Assembly: GCA_963920765.1 (NCBI GenBank)
Contig: OY987243.1
Span: 29,635,060-29,699,059 of the forward strand
DNA from: Ulota crispa
Taxonomy: Eukaryota > Streptophyta > Bryopsida > Orthotrichales > Orthotrichaceae
Length of the DNA stretch: 64,000 nucleotides
Direction of reading: 5' to 3'
Part shown: positions 25,270 to 36,806 of the stretch, one piece after another
Layout of the letters: each line of letters opens with the position of its first letter
Numbering within the stretch: position 1 is the stretch's first letter
Translations under genes and position numbers: made by a program
Notes under the pieces: model-generated
Told to the model about the DNA's origin: nothing
What the model saw: only the letters and a program-made list of their open reading frames with translations
The model's database searches: none

Positions 25270-25520
25270 CACCATATTCAGTAATCTAGGCAAGAGAGTA
25301 CTTTTTGGGACTTTTGAAGGTTTTAGGTGATCACCTAAAACCGAGCTCTAGTGTTTTTTTTGGTACACATGTCTTCACCTAAGAGGAGGAATTTGTGAGG
25401 GAATTTTTTTTAGTGGCTTAGACTGAATATGATACTATCGAATCTAGTTGAAGGTAACTTTTTGGGTTTAAGGTGAAGTATAGAATGGTACCTCCCTTTT
25501 GCCTAGAAGACTTAATATGG
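25270..25520. mobile_element. MITE family F, copy 1
   Basis: Ends ACCATATTCAGTAATCTAGG and CTAGAAGACTTAATATGG. The core has the palindrome TTTTAGGTGATCACCTAAAA and 'tcacctaagaggaggaattt', matched at 52199-52441 and, reversed, 53321-53575. Confidence 0.7.
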
Positions 25521-25544
25521 GGTTAGGGTTGTCCCCATCACATC

Positions 25545-26035
25545 ATGTTCAGACGTCTGGATGTCCGTCCAGGCGTCAGGATCCAACCCCGACATCCGTC
25601 AGGATGAAATTTGTTGATAGATTTTCAAAAGTGGATGAAAAAGAGCAATGGACGGATGAATCTATTGACAGAACCGTCGACAGCGGTTGCAAAATTCATT
25701 GGACGGGCGTCACGACGTACGCGTTGGACGGCTTCAATTGACGATAAACCTCGTTGGACGGACGAGTTGATGGTCCGCGACTCCATGTTGACTATCTATA
25801 TGGACGGTTAGATAGACGGCTTGGTCAGATGGCCAGATAGACATCTTGGTTGGACGGCAAGATGGACGGCCTAGTGTGACAGCATTCTTAGACGGCCAGA
25901 TAGATGGCCTAGTTTGAAGGCCTTCTAAGACGGCTAGATGGACAGCCTGGTTTGACGGTTTAGGGGATGGCCATGTGGACGGCCTTGTTTGATGCCCTAG
26001 TAGACGGCCTAGTTGGACGGCTCGCTTCAACACCT
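25545..26035. repeat. degenerate GACGGCC repeat island 1
   Basis: About 490 bp in which GACGG recurs every 15-25 bases, often as 'tggacggcctag'. Short open frames here are a by-product of the repeats. Similar islands lie at 34.2, 35.2, 38.1 and 45.5 kb. The left border shares CAGACGTCTGGATGTC with the inverse of the 45.8-kb island's border (cagacgt next to 'gacatt'). Confidence 0.75.
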
Positions 26036-27239
26036 TATAAAATTCATGCATAACTTTTTGAATAAATGTGTTGACTAAATCTTTACCAAAATTAAATTCA
26101 AACACTAAATGTAACCTTGTACATAAATATTTCTCCCAAAATTTACAAAAATTAGCAATTAGTGTATAGGTTCACATTTAGTGTTGGCAACATTTTGTTG
26201 ACATTTAGTTTCAAGGTTTGTAATTAGTGTTGCCAAAAATATTTGACAATATAAGTGTAGTGCTGGGAAGAGTGGTGGGAATACAAGCGCGCTTCCAACT
26301 AAATTTGTAGTTGACACGCCTCTGGCAATTTGTTGTTTGCTGATGCCAGGCACGGAGAAGAACACGGAGAAGTAGATCTGGCAAATTTAGAGCGCCATAG
26401 AGGCCATGTTATTTCAAAATTTGCAATTGTTATTGGTTGCATGGATTTTGCGTTTCCTTTGCAATGATCCACAAGTCCACTGTTGGATGTTTGAAGTGGT
26501 TGTAGATCAGGTTGCGGGTAGGCAATCTGGCAACTGACTTGGTGTTGCGGGGTCAGCAACCAAAAACATTGAACAGAAGGGACAAACCAATTCACGATGA
26601 TGACTTAGGAAAAAAATGAAAACCCAAATCTCCTCTCCTCCTAGAGAAATAGGCCTAAGAAATGGAGTAAAATATGATGGTTAGGGTAAACTTGCAAAGT
26701 CTTGAGGGGACATGAAAGAGGTTTTAGGAGAATCCTTCTACTAGGGGATTCAACCACACGATCTTCCCAAGTCCCAGCTCAATTATATGGGGCACGATGC
26801 TGCAAATTCCAAATCCACCCAACATGCAAAAGCCAACTAGAATTGCTAGTATGTGAATGCAGACCTATTATTGCTGATATGTGCGATCTCTTGCCCACAA
26901 CCATGATTGCATGTTAACTATAGTCGTCCAAGTCTTTCCATCAGGGCCAGCAGCTTCTATGAGTGATTTGATAGCTGTAATTAATGGACAAACAAGTTCG
27001 CGGGTAAGTTCGCGCAAGAAATCAACACGCTATTGCCTATGAGTTGCTTTGCACTTGAGACCATGAAATCCAAGAAAATATAAAAGATTGTGTTGGCCAG
27101 TGCTAATGTGAGGAGTTGCAATTGCTCAATGGTTTAGGGTTTAAGGCCGGATTGCGACAACATAGGAAACATGAAAGTATAGCTTCTTCAAGGTATGTAT
27201 TGACATACTACAAGCATGTGGATGCGGACTCTGAATGGG
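26036..27239. other. intergenic, nothing recognised
   Basis: No gene or repeat seen; small open frames on both strands lack domains. Confidence 0.4.
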
Positions 27240-27600
27240 CTGTACTTGCACAATTCATATGTTGACATGATTTTGCCACACCGGAACCTCCTCCGGTCCT
27301 CCCCCTTGCAAGGAATTGCAAGGGCAAGGAATTGAACCCAAGACCTCCTGGTTATCAGCCCACGGGCCTTCACAAACCCACCATGTGCTAGGCCAGATGT
27401 CCAATAGAGAATTGATACTGTACTTGTCTTGTAAATCACAATACTACCTTTATTTTGCAAGTATTGAAGTTCTGAGGCTATTTCAGTAGACTAAAGTATT
27501 TGTTTTCAAGAATCTTTGAACGGAGAAAAGCTGGCTAATGTAGTTTGGTTTTGCCTCCAACAATTTTTTCACATTTCCATTTTTAATTAAAAAGTTATAT
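27240..27600 (-). repeat. tRNA-like (SINE-type) repeat, copy 1
   Basis: On the minus strand an A-box-like TGGCCTAGCACATGG (27395-27381) is followed by a B-box GGTTCAATTCC (27338-27328), the internal RNA polymerase III promoter layout. Homology to copies 2 and 3 also covers the AT-rich DNA to the right up to about 27600, so the mobile unit may be larger than the tRNA-like head. Confidence 0.6.
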
Positions 27601-27889
27601 TGATGAAAGGGTAGAAAATGCAAAAAGTTTGCAAATCATGCTGTGTTGGTTGGTGTTGATGTAACAATTCTTGGCAGCTACAATTGATGGATGGATGACT
27701 AGTTGACCACGGTTGTGGGCAAGATCTTATCAAGATGTACAGCTCCTAAAAATTGACAAATGGTCCATATGCAAACTTATCCAGATGCGGTTGCGAAATT
27801 CAACCACATTCGGATAGGTCTGCACGAGAACCATGCGTTGATGTCTAGGACCAGTATATCTTGACAAGACCTCACTCACAATCGTGGTC
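27601..27889. other. spacer between tRNA-like repeats
   Basis: Nothing recognised beyond possible 3' body of tRNA-like copy 2 on the minus strand. Confidence 0.35.
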
Positions 27890-28152
27890 TTCTGCCGCTG
27901 GGAGGACTTGAACCCCAAACCTCCTAGATACCACCCCATGGGCTTTCAGCAACACACCACGTGCTAGGCCAGATGTCCAATAGAGAATTAATATTGTACT
28001 TATATTGTAAATCACAACACTATCATTTTTTTGCAAGTTTGGGGGCTATTTTAGCATACTAAAGTATTTGTTTATAAGAATCTCTAAACCAAGAAAAGTT
28101 GGCTAATGTAGTTCACTTTCACTTCTACCAACTTTTTCCAAATTCCTATTCC
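27890..28152 (-). repeat. tRNA-like (SINE-type) repeat, copy 2
   Basis: A-box TGGCCTAGCACGTGG (27971-27957) and B-box GGTTCAAGTCC (27914-27904) on the minus strand. The copy is interrupted at 28153 by a TTAA element; the empty counterpart in copy 1 is at 27583-27590. Confidence 0.6.
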
Positions 28153-29096
28153 TTAATCCCTAAAGGACCTTTGTCACTTCGGGGACCATTTGGGTTTTGG
28201 TCATGTACCTGTGAGTAAACAACTTTATGTGACTTTCTAAAACTTTATGGGAGATGGTTAATTCAAAGATCAACTTGAACATCAAAAAAAATCTTCATTC
28301 CAACATTTATTGAAAAAGTTATGCTTGTTTTTCTGAAATTTTGGGGAGAGCTGCCCGTCCAGGCAGCCCAAAAACTTCTTTAAAAGTTATATATTTTTAG
28401 AATAAAATTTTGAAACTGGTTCTTTAGATTTTTTCATACATGAGAAGCTCTGAATCATTCAATTTCAATTAATGAAATGAAAGTTATAAGGAGTTTAGGT
28501 TTGAGGGCAATTATAGATTCTATACTCTAAAATAAACTTTGAAGTCCTTTATTTTACTCAAATTTCAATATTTTAGAAAAAAAACTAAACCAAAGGAAGT
28601 AATTTGTTTATTACAACATTACAACTGTTGGGATTTGCATTTTACATTTCAATAATTAAATTCTTAACAATTTAGTGTGTTGATCCATTCTCTACTTCTT
28701 TTTATTTACTAATTTTTCCCATATGTTGTATAGTTCCAATTGATTTGAAAATTCTTCTACACATACCTACCTTAGTCTTCTACATGGGAAAAAAAACCTC
28801 AACTTTGTGTAGAGCAAATTTTTTGATATAGGAGTGGTCAACGGCAAATGAAATTTTTGGGCAGTATGAAAAAAACTTTTTTCTTCACTTCAATTGTAAA
28901 AATCTCACTCCTTGTCATTTGGGATAAGCTCAAATTTTTTCCAAAGTACCTCATGCTATCTAGAGCAAGATCCTATGGTTGAATTTAAAAAAAATAAAAA
29001 TAAAAACACCATTCCTCTCATTCCCCCAAAAGTGGCAGTTTTCAGTCCTTTTCATTGAAAAAATGGCTTGTCCCTTTAGGGGTTAATTAAAAGTTA
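28153..29096. mobile_element. TTAA-flanked element 8
   Basis: TTAATCCCTAAAGGACC at the left and GTCCCTTTAGGGGTTAA at the right. It is the reverse orientation of the subfamily at 11101 and 58448: its right part has the inverse of their 'atcataaaaaactgtcattt' region. It is inserted in a repeat whose uninterrupted copy ends at 27600. Confidence 0.85.
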
Positions 29097-29124
29097 TAAG
29101 CATAAATAACAAGTTCTAAAGAAT

Positions 29125-29293
29125 TGCAATGTCAAGGGTTTGAACCCTAGACCTCCTAGGTACCTGCTTGTAGGCCTTCACCAACACACTACGTGTTAGG
29201 CTAGATGTCCAATTGAGGTTTAATAATGTACTTGTATTGTAAATCATAGTATTATATTTATTTTGCAAGTTTGGAGGCCATTTCAGTGTACTA
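29125..29293 (-). repeat. tRNA-like (SINE-type) repeat, copy 3
   Basis: A-box-like TAGCCTAACACGTAG (29203-29189) and B-box-like GGTTCAAACCC (29146-29136) on the minus strand. More diverged than the other two and cut off on the right by the TTAA-family element at 29294. Confidence 0.55.
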
Positions 29294-30660
29294 AGCCCTA
29301 AAGGACCATGGCCTTTATTTTGTCAAAAGATACTCAAACCTGTCACTTCTATGGCAAAGAGTAAAATGGTTTGAAGATTGGTCTTTGCATATCTAACCGT
29401 AGGATCTTGTACTAGACTTGTATAAGAATGTGTCATTCAAAACTTAAAGACTTTGACCGCACAGATTGCAAGATATCAATGTTTAACCCCTAAAGGACCA
29501 TGGCCTTTTTCTTGTCAAAAGACACTCAAAATTGCCACCTCTATGGTAAAGAGTAAAAAAGTTTAAAAATCAGGCATTTTGCATATCTGACTATAGGATC
29601 TTGTGCTAGACTACTACAAGAATGTGTCATACAAAACTCAAGAACTTTGACCGCACAGATTGGAAGATATTTGCATTTAAAAAGTAAAAAACAACTTTTT
29701 TTGCACCTTGCTTGATTAGATTTTTAACTTTGAACATTTTTAACTTAAATTTTTTGCACTATAGAGTTTGGAATTCTATTTTTGCATGGTGGGAAGTTGA
29801 GTTGGGAATCTTGGGAATTTAAAAAAAAAAAGAATACGTAATTTTCATTCTTTAAAAAAACATTAGGTAGAAGAAGGTATGAGATTGAACAAAAACTTAA
29901 ATTGCTAATAACTTTGCAATGGAATTGAAACGCAATAATTCCAATGGTGAGATTGTTCTAGAAAGCAAACTTCACCCTCTCCAACAAATTTTTTTGAAAA
30001 ATGTTAAATTTGCATTCAAAAATGAAGTTTATAAGTTATTTTTTCAAGAAGATGCTTGAGTTGCCCGAGAAACAAGATTGTCCATCACTTTCTCATAACT
30101 AGTCCAAATGGAATGATTCAAAGCTTCCAACCTACAAAAAGATATAATCTAGAAGAAAAAAATAATAAATTTTTTTTTCAAATTTTTATAAGAATTTTTT
30201 TGCTGCCCTTAGTTCCAAATTTGTGCTTATTTGGGCAGAAAATTTTGCTCCCTGGCATCAATTGGAATAAAAATTAGATTCTCCAAAAGTTAATGTGTTT
30301 TTCTATCTTCAAAAAAAGTTTCAAAAAATTAGGACAAAAACTGAGGCCGTAGGTACCTGCCCAAAATCCCATTTGTCCCCCGAAGGGACAATGGTCCTTT
30401 AGGGGTTAAAGGATAAAAACAAGCTTTTTTGCACCTTGCATGATTAGATTATTTGACTTTGAACTTTTTTAACTTCAGATTTTTGCACCATGGAGTTCTA
30501 AGGTTTATTTTTTTACGGTGGGAAATTGAGTTGAGAATCTTTGGAAGAATACCAAAACAAAAAAAACTTAATTTTCATTCTTCAAAAAAACATTAAATAC
30601 AAGAAGGTTTGAGATTGAACAAAATCTTACATTGTTAATAACCTTGCACTAGAATTGAAC
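29294..30660. mobile_element. older TTAA-family element split by a younger one
   Basis: Its left part (29294-29482, starting CCCTAAAGGACCATGG) and right part (30410 to about 30660) align with the left and middle of the element that interrupts it: 'gaccgcacagatt' on one side, then 'aaaacaagcttttttgcacc'. The far right end is not preserved. Confidence 0.8.
29483..30409. mobile_element. TTAA-flanked element 9 (nested insertion)
   Basis: TTAACCCCTAAAGGACCATG at the left and GGTCCTTTAGGGGTTAA at the right. It is inserted into another copy of the same subfamily. Its own position 29677-29680 (GCATTTAAAAAG) is the empty version of the site it occupies. Confidence 0.9.
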
Positions 30661-31037
30661 AAAATCCTATTTATATTTACATCCATGTAGACTAGTTGCA
30701 CACATTTCCAAAAAAAGTTTACGCATCTCCTCATATTGCAATGCCTTGTGCTATGGTGTATATAAAAAATACTTCAAAAATATAAAATCTAGGCATCTCC
30801 TAGATCTATAAAGTTTTGCGCTAAATCTACGCCATTTCTCAAAAACCTTTGCAACTCGTTCTAAGATTGCAAAGTGGTCAACAGCTCCACTACTGGCCTA
30901 TTGTACTGATTGTGGATGTAGTTAAACATGGAACTTAATAATTGAGCCTTGTGGAATGTATTGTCTTCAACAAAGGCTAACTATTCCTCAAAAGTCATGT
31001 TGGCGATTGATCCCACACTGCAACCTTTGTTGTCATA
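30661..31037. other. intergenic, nothing recognised
   Basis: AT-rich spacer before the pseudogene at 31038. Confidence 0.4.
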
Positions 31038-33278
31038 TTATATGGATAGTGGGTGGGGTTGACGTGAAAAGACGTTGCCAACTGTGTCCCAATGTCCACC
31101 AGCAAGTTGACTTGCATACAAACGACGGTCGCGATCGCCATCTCTAATCACCCCCTTGATGATCTTGGTGACGCTCTCCACACTTTCAAACCGCAGAGCC
31201 TCGTCCACGGTTTGTGTTGGTAGGTGGCGGAAGTCAAAGGACCACTTCCAGAGCCATGACAAATCCTTCCCCCAATGAACCCTATTACTTGGCCCCTGTA
31301 AATTGTCTTCATCGTGCTCGTAATGAATTGGCATGTGGTTTTTGAGGCCAAACATTTTGTAAAGCTGCTCATGAAAGGAGGCCCTACAAGTAACGCGTCT
31401 CTTCCTCATCACCATGTGGGCAATGAGACACCCATGATGGTACATATGCGGGCATGTACCGAGGCTTCATCTGCCCTTGGGGCCATAATGTTCTTGGCAC
31501 ATAATGCATATCGTGCCGTCCTTCACAAAATCTTGAACTTTAGGCTACAATAATGAGAGTTTGCCTACTTGGCCTTCGCGCAAACACCTACATTGTGTAG
31601 TGTTATATTCAAAATGCAAAGTTGGGTCCTCATTCCAATCAATGCTTGTGTTGAGGTGCATTGTTGGCAACGTCTTGAGGAACATCTCTTCAATGCAAGG
31701 CCACGAGGTTAAGCCAAAATAACGTTGGCCTTCACCATTGAATTCTGCAGCTACTCACTTTACTTCTTGCTGCATTTGCAAGGCCTTGTTCTCTGAAATG
31801 TTGCACGCTAGCTTTATGTTCAGGAATGACAACAACATTTCCTTCTTTTCAGGGCTTTGGACCAATCTTGTATTTGAGGCCTTCAAGATGTCCAATCTTC
31901 GTTGCAGCTCTGTGTTCAATGTGGTGAGAACCACAATATTATCCTCAGCTGCCACGGAGCACAGTTGAAGAGCGCGCACGGAGTTTGTTAATTCTTCCAT
32001 ATTTGCCTTTGTACTTGCCACCTCTGCTTTTGCTTGCTGCGCACGTGCAAGCATGGAGTTTGTTAACTCCTCCATGGTTGCCTTTGTGGTTGCCACCTCA
32101 ACTTCTGCTTGCTCCGCCCATGCATGCATGGCGTTGAAATCAAACGTGGGCCTCCCAAGGTTTTGCACCGCTTGGATTGCTTTAGCCCCAGCCGCATTCA
32201 AACTTTCACTCCTGAAAGTTTGAGGCAGGAATGATAAACGAGGTCGCACTGCAAATTCATTGCCTTGAGTGGCGGCTACTGGGCTGTCATCCACAGCATA
32301 TGTTGCGTTTGCCACAACATCATCTAGCAATGGAATGTCGACCATGCTTGATTGTCCTTCGCAAGCTAAAAAGGTGGCTTGGCTTCTAGCTAGCCTGTCA
32401 TTCTCATCCATGAGGCACTGCACCCTTACTCTATGGACTTCCACATCCGTTGCATGTGCCTTTATTGCCTCATCTTTCTTTGCTCGCAGTGTCAACACTA
32501 AGTTGCACAAGTGTTGGAGTTCCTCATCATTAGTTGTTGCTCCACGAATCAGATTGAAGACGATATTCTCCTATTGTGGCGGAACATTTGAGTTCAAATT
32601 TTGTTGCATTGCTACTGGCACAACAACCTCATTTGCTACATTGCTTGCTCCATCAACTCCATGTTCTTCTAGTGGTTCAATATCCACTTCTACGTCTAGA
32701 TCTTGCACTTCATGTAGATCTGCTACATACTGGACCAAAACTTCTGTTGGGATGTCTTGCACAATTGGCTGAATGTCTTCTATGTCATGTGCCACCTCTT
32801 CCAATATCATGTCTGCATTTGCAAGAATGTGGCGAAGTTTGTTTGGAAACTTGTTATTCCATTTCTTGGCCTAGTAAGTAGTCCAATCTACATCTTTCCT
32901 AAGAAAAACTTCTACGTACGCCATTAGACATTGTGAGAGCGTTGCATCCTTCTTTGTGACCTCCCCCCAAAGTGCCAATGAAACCTCAACCAATCTCCTC
33001 TTGAACGCAGGGTGCTTGCATTAATTAATTAAAGGCGTGCCCGACTTCACATGCGTCTAATACCTAGTAAAATCCCAATTACGGTTTATGTGGGCCTAGT
33101 TGATATAGGCTTGACATGTTATTCTAGTCCAACGTTCAACCTCCTGTTCGTAGCCTGGCTTTGCCAGAACCCCCGCATTGTTAAATGTAGTCCAATCCAC
33201 TTTTGACCTGTTTTCCCTTTTTCTCCTAGGGAGTTCACCTTCATTCTCTGAGTGAATTGGGGAGCATGGAGTAGCCAT
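31038..33278 (-). pseudogene. coiled-coil protein with RING-type finger, decayed
   Basis: One minus-strand frame of about 746 codons runs from the ATG at 33278 (MATPCSPIHSENEGEL) to the stop at 31038, broken by about eight in-frame stops and by no frameshift. The first part is basic (RRKRENRSKVDWTTF) and Trp-rich. An acidic segment follows near 32810-32571, then an Ala/Glu-rich coiled coil with two repeats of 'ATMEELTNSM'-like sequence (about 32150-31980). Near 31510-31380 there is a RING-like Cys/His cluster: CIMC, then CPHMYHHGC, then a partial last pair (TCRAS). RING fingers usually recruit ubiquitin-conjugating enzymes. I do not recognise the family. A gene carried by a transposon, or a retired host gene, are both possible. 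Confidence 0.6.
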
Positions 33279-33699
33279 ATTATTTACTTGCACAGTAAAA
33301 AACCACAGTCTATAGGAGGATACAAATGGCAAATTGCTTTGCCTTGTGTTGCGTGGATGTAAGATCAATACTTCGAAGGAGATATATGAGAAGGGCATAT
33401 GGCATATTGTACAAACTATGGATGGATGTTCAAGACAATCAGCAATGATGAAGATAGTCTTTATGATGTATGCCAAGGTTTGAAAATTAAGATTGGAGAT
33501 GCTAAGGAAAAACAAAATTTTGTTAGTTTCACATATCTAAGCATTTTAGAACAATTTATATATTATTTCAAAGAAGAAGCAAACACAATTCAAGTGGAAG
33601 CCAAGAGCAAAATTGAAGATTGTACTCAAAGTGGTGTAAAGATAAAAAATAATTGAGCTTGGCATATACCGGAGGATGTGCAGGTTCAAAGGGGATAAA
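33279..33699. other. spacer, nothing recognised
   Basis: No domain in the small open frames on either strand. Confidence 0.35.
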
Positions 33700-34230
33700 T
33701 GTCGTGATGTAAATCACGGAATGTAGCAAATTTGTGAAATTTGATTAGAATATAATTTTGTGAAGTGTTGTACTCTTTTCCCTTTGCCCGCGGTTTCACC
33801 CTTGAGTAACAAGGTTTTTCCGGATAAGGTTTTGATGAGGCAACAACCATCTAGAAGTGTTAGTTAATTGAAGACATTAGAGTTTATTTTAGAAAAATAA
33901 TTCAAAAACCAACAGTAGAGAAGGACTATTACTTTATATCTTCTCTCTTTAGTATATAGATGAAACCCTATTTGGAAGAATGTGTCTTATCATTTTGAGA
34001 CCAAATTTATTATTCCATATATGTCCCTTTGAAATCAATTTATTTTTCTATATTTGATATATATATTTCATTTTGTTTATTTTTTTGTATTGGATTTCTT
34101 TTTATCTTGAAGTTTTATTTTGAGAAGAATTTTGTGCATACTGTCTCTTACTTGATTATCTGTTACAATCGCAACCAGACACCCTGCGTATTCTCAAAGC
34201 GCGTTCTTCTCTACCTAATAGTGGACAGCA
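33700..34230 (+). mobile_element. fossil LTR, Copia-like, copy 1
   Basis: Starts TGTCGTGATG and holds the run 'cttgagtaacaaggtttttc' plus 'ggttttgatgaggcaac', wording typical of plant Copia LTRs. It reappears inverted at about 34700-35223. No adjoining pol genes survive, so it is a remnant. The right boundary is approximate. Confidence 0.65.
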
Positions 34231-34239
34231 TTATGTTGA

Positions 34240-34370
34240 CAGGACAAGGCTGGGGACAGCCTTCACAACCTGTCGATGGGCTGCCAAATCTCCGTTGACG
34301 CTTCTTAGACGCCTTGGCCGTCAATAGAGGGGCGCGTCCGTCCACATCGATGGTCCAGATTTGGAATTTT
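34240..34370. repeat. degenerate GACGG/CCGTC repeat island 2 (short)
   Basis: Recurring GTTGACG, GGCCGTC and CGTCCGTCCAC words between the two fossil LTRs. It resembles the larger island at 35235. Confidence 0.5.
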
Positions 34371-34699
34371 AATGCTTATTTGACCCCAGTTACTAACCCA
34401 ATTAGCTTAGATAATTGGGGTGTATAAACTTCTTAAATCCCCTCATAACCATGCTTCCTCTCTTGAGTTGCTTTGTCTTTCCTTGAGAAAGCTTTGCATT
34501 GCAATTCAAGGGGAAGTGTTATACATTTGGCATATGTTTTGCCAAATTTAGGTCAATGCCCCTAAAAGATTCTCCATAGGTAATTGATCTCTACCGCCAC
34601 TTCTTATATTAGTATCAAGAAAATCCACCGGCACTTCTTCACTATCTCTCATAACATCAATCACAACAGTCGCTCCAAAGCTCTCTTAGTGGAAGCACC
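34371..34699. other. spacer between fossil LTRs
   Basis: No gene or repeat identified; may hold scraps of the retroelement interior. Confidence 0.35.
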
Positions 34700-35223
34700 A
34701 TATGTCAAGTGGAGAGCAGCCCGTTTTGGGAACACGTAGAGTGTCTGGTTGCGACTATAACAGATAATCAAGTAAGAGACAGTATGCACAAAATTCTTCT
34801 CAAAATAAAACTTCAAGATAAAAAGAAATCCAATACAAAAAAATAAACAAAATGAAATATATATATCAAATATAGAAAAATAAATTGATTTCAAAGGGAC
34901 ATATATGGAATAATAAATTTGGTCTCAAAATGATAAGACACATTCTTCCAAATAGGGTTTCATCTATATACTAAAGAGAGAAGATATAAAGTAATAGTCC
35001 TTCTCTACTGTTGGTTTTTGAATTATTTTTCTAAAATAAACTCTAATGTCTTCAATTAACTAACACTTCTAGATGGTTGTTGCCTCATCAAAACCTTATC
35101 CGGAAAAACCTTGTTACTCAAGGGTGAAACCGCGGGCAAAGGGAAAAGAGTACAACACTTCACAAAATTATATTCTAATCAAATTTCACAAATTTACTAC
35201 ATGCTGAGATTTACATCATGACA
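34700..35223 (-). mobile_element. fossil LTR, Copia-like, copy 2 (inverted)
   Basis: Inverse of 33700-34230, starting at 35223 with TGTCATGATG. The two copies differ at scattered positions, so they are old but not ancient. Head-to-head orientation means they are not the two ends of one intact element. Confidence 0.65.
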
Positions 35224-35234
35224 CTACATTAATC

Positions 35235-35640
35235 AACGAGCTGCTTGTTGACAGGTAGTCCGTCGACAGGCTCGGCGGATTGTTGACTATTTCGGGGAAT
35301 CGTTGGCCGCCTCAATGGTCTGTCTAGAGATTTGGCATTCCGTCCAAAGGTTTGGTAGTCTATCTAGAGGGTCAAGGCGCCATCTTCAGCCTTGTATTCT
35401 CATTATCAGAATTCAAAGGCCGTCCAGACCCATGGACAATCTACACAGACGGACCGGCCAGCGTCATTGACGGCCTCCAACGCTCCTCGACAACCTTGAC
35501 GGCCTAGAGTGATCGTCAAAGTCCTAGACGGCCTGCGCCACCTGTCGACGTCTTTGGCGGACGGATGGTCCGTCTAGTTGAACGGCCACGATTGAACGTC
35601 AATGGCCCCTAAACCTCCCGTCCTTCACTTTGTCCGCATG
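35235..35640. repeat. degenerate GACGGCC repeat island 3
   Basis: About 400 bp with GACGGCCT, GGCCGTCC and TCCGTC words every 15-25 bases on both strands. It touches the fossil LTR on its left. Confidence 0.7.
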
Positions 35641-36013
35641 AGGGTTTCTTTTTCTAGCAATTTGGGGCAAAATTGCACCTATTTTTTTTTACTAGCACCA
35701 ATCCTATAGAAGAAAAACAGTAATATTTGGATGAAATTGTCAAAAAAATTCAGACTTTAAGAAAACTTGGATGAAATTGCCAACTAATGAATGAAAACCA
35801 AATTATAGACATGTAACATGTGCTAATGTGATATTTCTATCCAATATATGGATGAATGTTGAAATATGGAGTAGCACTATAACATTTGAATTGCCACTTT
35901 GGCACTATTTAAAAAAAAAAAAAACCCTGATCTCCACTAGACGTCGGCCTGTCTATTTCAACGGTCCCAAGTTCTCATGGACGGCATGTACAACTGTACA
36001 TAAAAAGGGTATG
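35641..36013. other. intergenic, nothing recognised
   Basis: AT-rich with an A-run near 35910 and a few more CGTC words near 35940-35990. Confidence 0.4.
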
Positions 36014-36806
36014 TTAACCCCTAAAGGACCACACCCTTTGTTTTTTGGGAAAAAAATATGTAACCCTAAACCCAAAAATATCACGAGCCTTTAAGCACTT
36101 TTATAACAAAAAAGATGATGTACCCCAAGTTCCACTCTATTTTTCCATGTAGGAGATCAATCTAGGTATATGTGGGAGAATTTTCAAGTCAATTCAAACT
36201 ATACAGCACAAGCAAGTGCAAAAAATTAGTAAGTAAAAAGAAGTAGAGAATGAGAAAAAACACTAAATTGTTTCGCATTTAAATATTGAAATGAAAAATG
36301 CAAATCCTGAAGGTTATAACGTTGTAATAAAAGATCTTTTTCCTTTGGTTTAATTTTATTCCAAAATAGGGAAATTTAGTAAAACAGATGACCTCAAAGT
36401 TCAAAGTTTTTTTAGAGTGTAGAATCCAGAATGGCTCGCAATCAAAAACCCCTCATAACTACCATGTCATTGATTTAATTTGAATGATTCAACACTTCTC
36501 ACGGCTGACATATTACAAAAATGTGAAGAACGAGTTTCAAATTTCAGTTTAAACAAAAAGAAGAATTAAAGAAGTTCTTGGATTGCCTGGAGTCCCGGAC
36601 GAAAAGTCCTCCCCAGGTTTTCATAAATTCATGCATATCTTCTTCATGAAATGTCAGATTGAAGAAAAAAGTAGATTTCCACATAGATCTTTGAACTCTC
36701 CACCTTCCACAAATGTTTCAAAAAAACCACACAAAATAGTTTAGCCATACGTACATGCCCAAAGTCTAGCATGTCCCCCAAAAGGACAATGGTCCCGTAC
36801 GGGTTC
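36014..36806. mobile_element. TTAA-flanked element 10
   Basis: Left TTAACCCCTAAAGGACCACA; the right arm has 'acgtacatgcccaaagtcta' and an eroded end near 36806. The interior matches 58448-59384. Confidence 0.75.

Noticed and set aside
25499-26105. open frames in the GACGG island as coding sequence
   Set aside because: Frames in several phases come from the short repeat itself; the peptides are repetitive and domain-free.
27328-29203. tRNA genes on the minus strand
   Set aside because: A- and B-box-like motifs are present, but the segments do not give a cloverleaf with acceptor and anticodon stems; a SINE-type repeat fits better.
34029-34894. identical 'MKSIYFSIFDIYISF' peptides on the two strands as a duplicated gene
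   Set aside because: They are translations of AT-rich DNA within the two inverted fossil LTRs.
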